A DNA stretch of 64,000 bases from Parapedobacter sp964613725 (GTDB lineage Bacteria > Bacteroidota > Bacteroidia > Sphingobacteriales > Sphingobacteriaceae): NCBI GenBank assembly GCA_964613725.1, contig CAZTJY010000001.1, positions 1 through 64,000 on the forward strand. Reading direction: 5' to 3'. Of this stretch, positions 61,944 to 64,000 are shown piece by piece. Position 1 is the stretch's first letter. Each line of letters begins with the position of its first letter. The notes under the pieces were generated by a model that saw only the letters and a list, made by a program, of their open reading frames with translations, was not told the DNA's origin and did no database searches. The position numbers and the translations under genes are program-made.

Positions 61944-63302
61944 ATGGCGACAGACAGCTTCTCACAACGTGCGCAAGTAAACAACGGCTACATCCTTGGC
62001 ATTTCATTCATCTCGGCCCTCGGTGGTTACCTTTTTGGTTTCGACTTTGCGGTAATCTCCGGCGCGCTTCCATTCCTTCGCACCGCTTTTGATCTCAACG
62101 CATGGTGGGAAGGTTTCCTTACCGGGTCATTGGCATTGGGGTGCATTGTCGGCTGCTTGGCTGCGGGATCGCTCGCCGATAAGTACGGCCGGAGGCCGGG
62201 GTTGTTGCTGGCAGCGTTTATTTTTGCCGTATCATCGTTGGGGATGGCTTTCTCGGATAGCTTGACCAGCTTTATCTGCATGCGGTTTGCCGCTGGTATT
62301 GGGGTAGGCATGGCATCCATCCTTAGTCCGCTTTACATCGCGGAAATATCACCAGCCTCGGTACGGGGACGTAATGTAGCGATAAACCAATTGACCATTG
62401 TTATTGGAATTTTGATAACCAACCTGGTGAATTACTACCTCGCTGACAGTGGCCCGGCTGCATGGCGATGGATGTTCGGTTTGGGCGCGGCACCTGCCCT
62501 ATTGTTTTTAATCGGCGTACTGTGGCTCCCGGAAAGCCCACGATGGCTGGTAACGGTTGGTAAAATCAAGCAAGCCGAGGGAATTCTAAGTAAAATAGGG
62601 AATGCTACATTTGCGAAAAACACGATTAACGATGTCCGTACCTCGCTCGAAGGTACCGCAAAACCTTCTTATCGAGCCGTATTCGCCAAGGCGGTACGTC
62701 CGGCGGTGGTCATCGGAATTACCTTGGCGGTCTTTCAACAACTGTGCGGAATCAATGTGGTTTTTAATTATACCTCCACCATATTCAAATCCGTCGGCGC
62801 CAGCCTCGACCGGCAACTGCTCGAAACGGTAGCCATTGGTTTAGTCAACCTCATCTTTACGGTTGTCGCTATGTGGCAGGTAGATAAGCTAGGCCGCAAA
62901 CCACTGATGTTGATTGGGTCACTTGGCCTATCAATCGCCTATGTTATTCTCGCGATGTTGCTCAGCAATCAAGCCGCCGCCGGCTGGATCTCTGTATTTG
63001 TCTTGTTAGCCATTGCCCTCTACGCCACTTCGCTGGCACCGGTCACCTGGGTGGTCATCAGTGAGATTTTCCCCAACCGGATACGCGGGGTTGCCTCTTC
63101 CGTGGCGATTGTGTCGCTATGGGCCGCTTATTTCGTACTGGTCTTCACTTTCCCGATATTGGCAGAAAAGCTAGGCACCTATGGACCGTTCTATCTCTAC
63201 GCCGGCATTTGCCTTGCAGGATTTTTCTTCGTCAAGGTAAAGGTCCGGGAAACCAAAGGGCAGACATTGGAAGAGCTTGAACAACAGCTTACCAAACAAT
63301 AG
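61944..63302 (+). CDS. sugar porter family MFS transporter
   Basis: 452 residues from ATG 61944 (GTG 61932 also in frame). Twelve membrane helices and the sugar-porter signatures: GGYLFGFDFAVISG in helix 1, ADKYGRRPG, LPESPRWLV after helix 6, QQLCGINVVFNYTSTIF in helix 7, VDKLGRKPLM, and ETKGQTLEELE at the end. It probably brings a monosaccharide or small product of the PUL over the inner membrane by proton symport. A second GH2 gene follows. Confidence 0.93.
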   Translation: MATDSFSQRAQVNNGYILGISFISALGGYLFGFDFAVISGALPFLRTAFDLNAWWEGFLTGSLALGCIVGCLAAGSLADKYGRRPGLLLAAFIFAVSSLGMAFSDSLTSFICMRFAAGIGVGMASILSPLYIAEISPASVRGRNVAINQLTIVIGILITNLVNYYLADSGPAAWRWMFGLGAAPALLFLIGVLWLPESPRWLVTVGKIKQAEGILSKIGNATFAKNTINDVRTSLEGTAKPSYRAVFAKAVRPAVVIGITLAVFQQLCGINVVFNYTSTIFKSVGASLDRQLLETVAIGLVNLIFTVVAMWQVDKLGRKPLMLIGSLGLSIAYVILAMLLSNQAAAGWISVFVLLAIALYATSLAPVTWVVISEIFPNRIRGVASSVAIVSLWAAYFVLVFTFPILAEKLGTYGPFYLYAGICLAGFFFVKVKVRETKGQTLEELEQQLTKQ

Positions 63303-63344
63303 CCTATTGGATTGGACATAAGTAGTAACTCCATATAACAGAAC

Positions 63345-64000
63345 ATGTTTCGTGATACGCAACGCCTCCTTTCCTTTTTATTGCTGGTGAGCATTCAGGC
63401 AACCGCACAAGAATATACTACGCGACCGACCATCCGGCTCGAAGGCCAATGGGTATGCCGTATAGACACCGCCGGGGTTGGCGTTGACCAAAATTGGCAA
63501 GACAGTACATTCGGGGAAAAAGTGAACCTCCCAGGCACGCTTGAAAGCAACGGCAAGGGCCGATATGTAACCAAAGGTGTAACCAACCATCTCAGCCAAA
63601 CCTATACATACATTGGTGCCGCTTGGTTTCAAAAAGAGATCGATATCCCCGCTTCTTGGTCGGGCAAGGAAATCACCCTATTCTTGGAACGCACAAAGGT
63701 TGCAGAGGTTTGGGTAGACCGAAATCGTATCGGAAAAAGCACGTTACTTTCTGCACCCCACACCTATTCGATCGGCCAGCTTAAACCGGGAAAACACCGT
63801 TTGACAATCCGGGTAGACAACTCGCCGCACCTCGTGTCGGTAGGCGGCTCCCATGCCCTTAGTGAACATACCCAGACCAACTGGAATGGGATAATCGGTC
63901 GCATGCACCTCGAAGCCGCCGGTTCTTTACGGATAACATCCGTAAAGACCATGCCCGACGTGTCTGACAAATCAGTGCATGTAACGTTACAGCTGAACCT
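63345..64000 (+). CDS. glycoside hydrolase family 2 protein, cut by the window edge
   Basis: The first 218 codons of a GH2 gene starting at ATG 63345. A signal peptide (about 1-22, ATAQ) is followed by the GH2 sugar-binding domain with GAAWFQKEIDIP, LERTKVAEVWVDRNRIG and TNWNGIIGRM. These lines resemble the same places of the GH2 protein at 54981, so the two are paralogues. The catalytic barrel lies beyond 64000. No promoter is seen in the 42-nt gap, so it is read through from the transporter gene. Confidence 0.88.
   Translation, partial: MFRDTQRLLSFLLLVSIQATAQEYTTRPTIRLEGQWVCRIDTAGVGVDQNWQDSTFGEKVNLPGTLESNGKGRYVTKGVTNHLSQTYTYIGAAWFQKEIDIPASWSGKEITLFLERTKVAEVWVDRNRIGKSTLLSAPHTYSIGQLKPGKHRLTIRVDNSPHLVSVGGSHALSEHTQTNWNGIIGRMHLEAAGSLRITSVKTMPDVSDKSVHVTLQLN

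Noticed and set aside
1..64000. CRISPR arrays, tRNA or rRNA genes, insertion sequences, prophage
   Set aside because: No regularly spaced repeats, no cloverleaf or rRNA-like stretches, and no transposase or integrase motifs were noticed in reading; small RNAs could still be missed by eye.

Overview
The window reads as a chromosomal segment of a Bacteroidota bacterium, most likely a Sphingobacteriaceae member related to Pedobacter or Parapedobacter. The grounds are two tandem SusC/SusD pairs, a SprE/PorW-type TPR lipoprotein and GldJ of the gliding/type IX secretion set, lipoproteins of families largely confined to this phylum (DUF4270, DUF4374, DUF5777), promoter elements of the TAnnTTTG type, and a roughly balanced base composition. 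The genus is inference; no rRNA or other marker gene is present.

Layout. 1-447: non-coding leader with repeats. 448-2801: K+/H+ antiporter pair (KhtT/KhtU-like) plus a lipoprotein. 2833-8332: SufT-like Fe-S factor, Nnr repair enzyme, a DUF4091 lipoprotein, two small membrane proteins and a 5'-truncated response regulator. 8338-15477 (minus): uvrC, PBP1A and the PorW-like TPR lipoprotein. 15457-17231 (plus): a possible small ORF, an M23 peptidase, a bactofilin and an AtpZ-like protein. 17245-20008 (minus): a four-gene envelope/redox operon (COG4315 repeat lipoprotein, one-heme cytochrome-like lipoprotein, YceI, DUF5777 barrel). 20174-23020: ECF sigma factor with a membrane/beta-barrel partner, then an exported endonuclease/phosphatase-fold protein. 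23021-29254: AraC regulator divergent from a TonB receptor, DUF4374 lipoprotein and PepSY membrane protein, an iron-uptake-like locus. 29313-35530: ispF, gldJ, DUF4270, a glycogen-synthase-like truncated protein, panC and panD. 35647-38895: His-rich small protein, TonB receptor with a CxxC motif in its plug and a thioredoxin-fold protein behind a DtxR-like palindrome. 38979-41285: CAP-domain lipoprotein and two FKBP lipoproteins. 41286-42227: mostly non-coding. 42228 to the right edge: a large polysaccharide utilization locus (SusC1, SusD1, SusC2, SusD2, SusE/F-like, GH30, GH2, SGNH esterase, GH88, PL8, sugar MFS transporter, and a second GH2 cut by the window edge).

How the parts work together. 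The PUL gives a coherent path: a PL8 lyase cuts a uronic-acid polymer by beta-elimination, GH88 removes the resulting unsaturated uronic acid, GH2/GH30 cut neutral or uronic linkages, SGNH probably removes acyl groups, the SusCD pairs import oligosaccharides, and the MFS porter moves the sugar over the inner membrane. No sulfatase is seen, so a non-sulfated substrate is favoured. The most interesting less-described items are the 35.6-38.9 kb CxxC TonB/thioredoxin/His-rich operon with its operator, the 17.2-20.0 kb redox operon, the palindromic divergent promoter at 24.06 kb, and the repeat cluster ahead of the PUL. All functional calls rest on reading motifs by eye; no searches were run.
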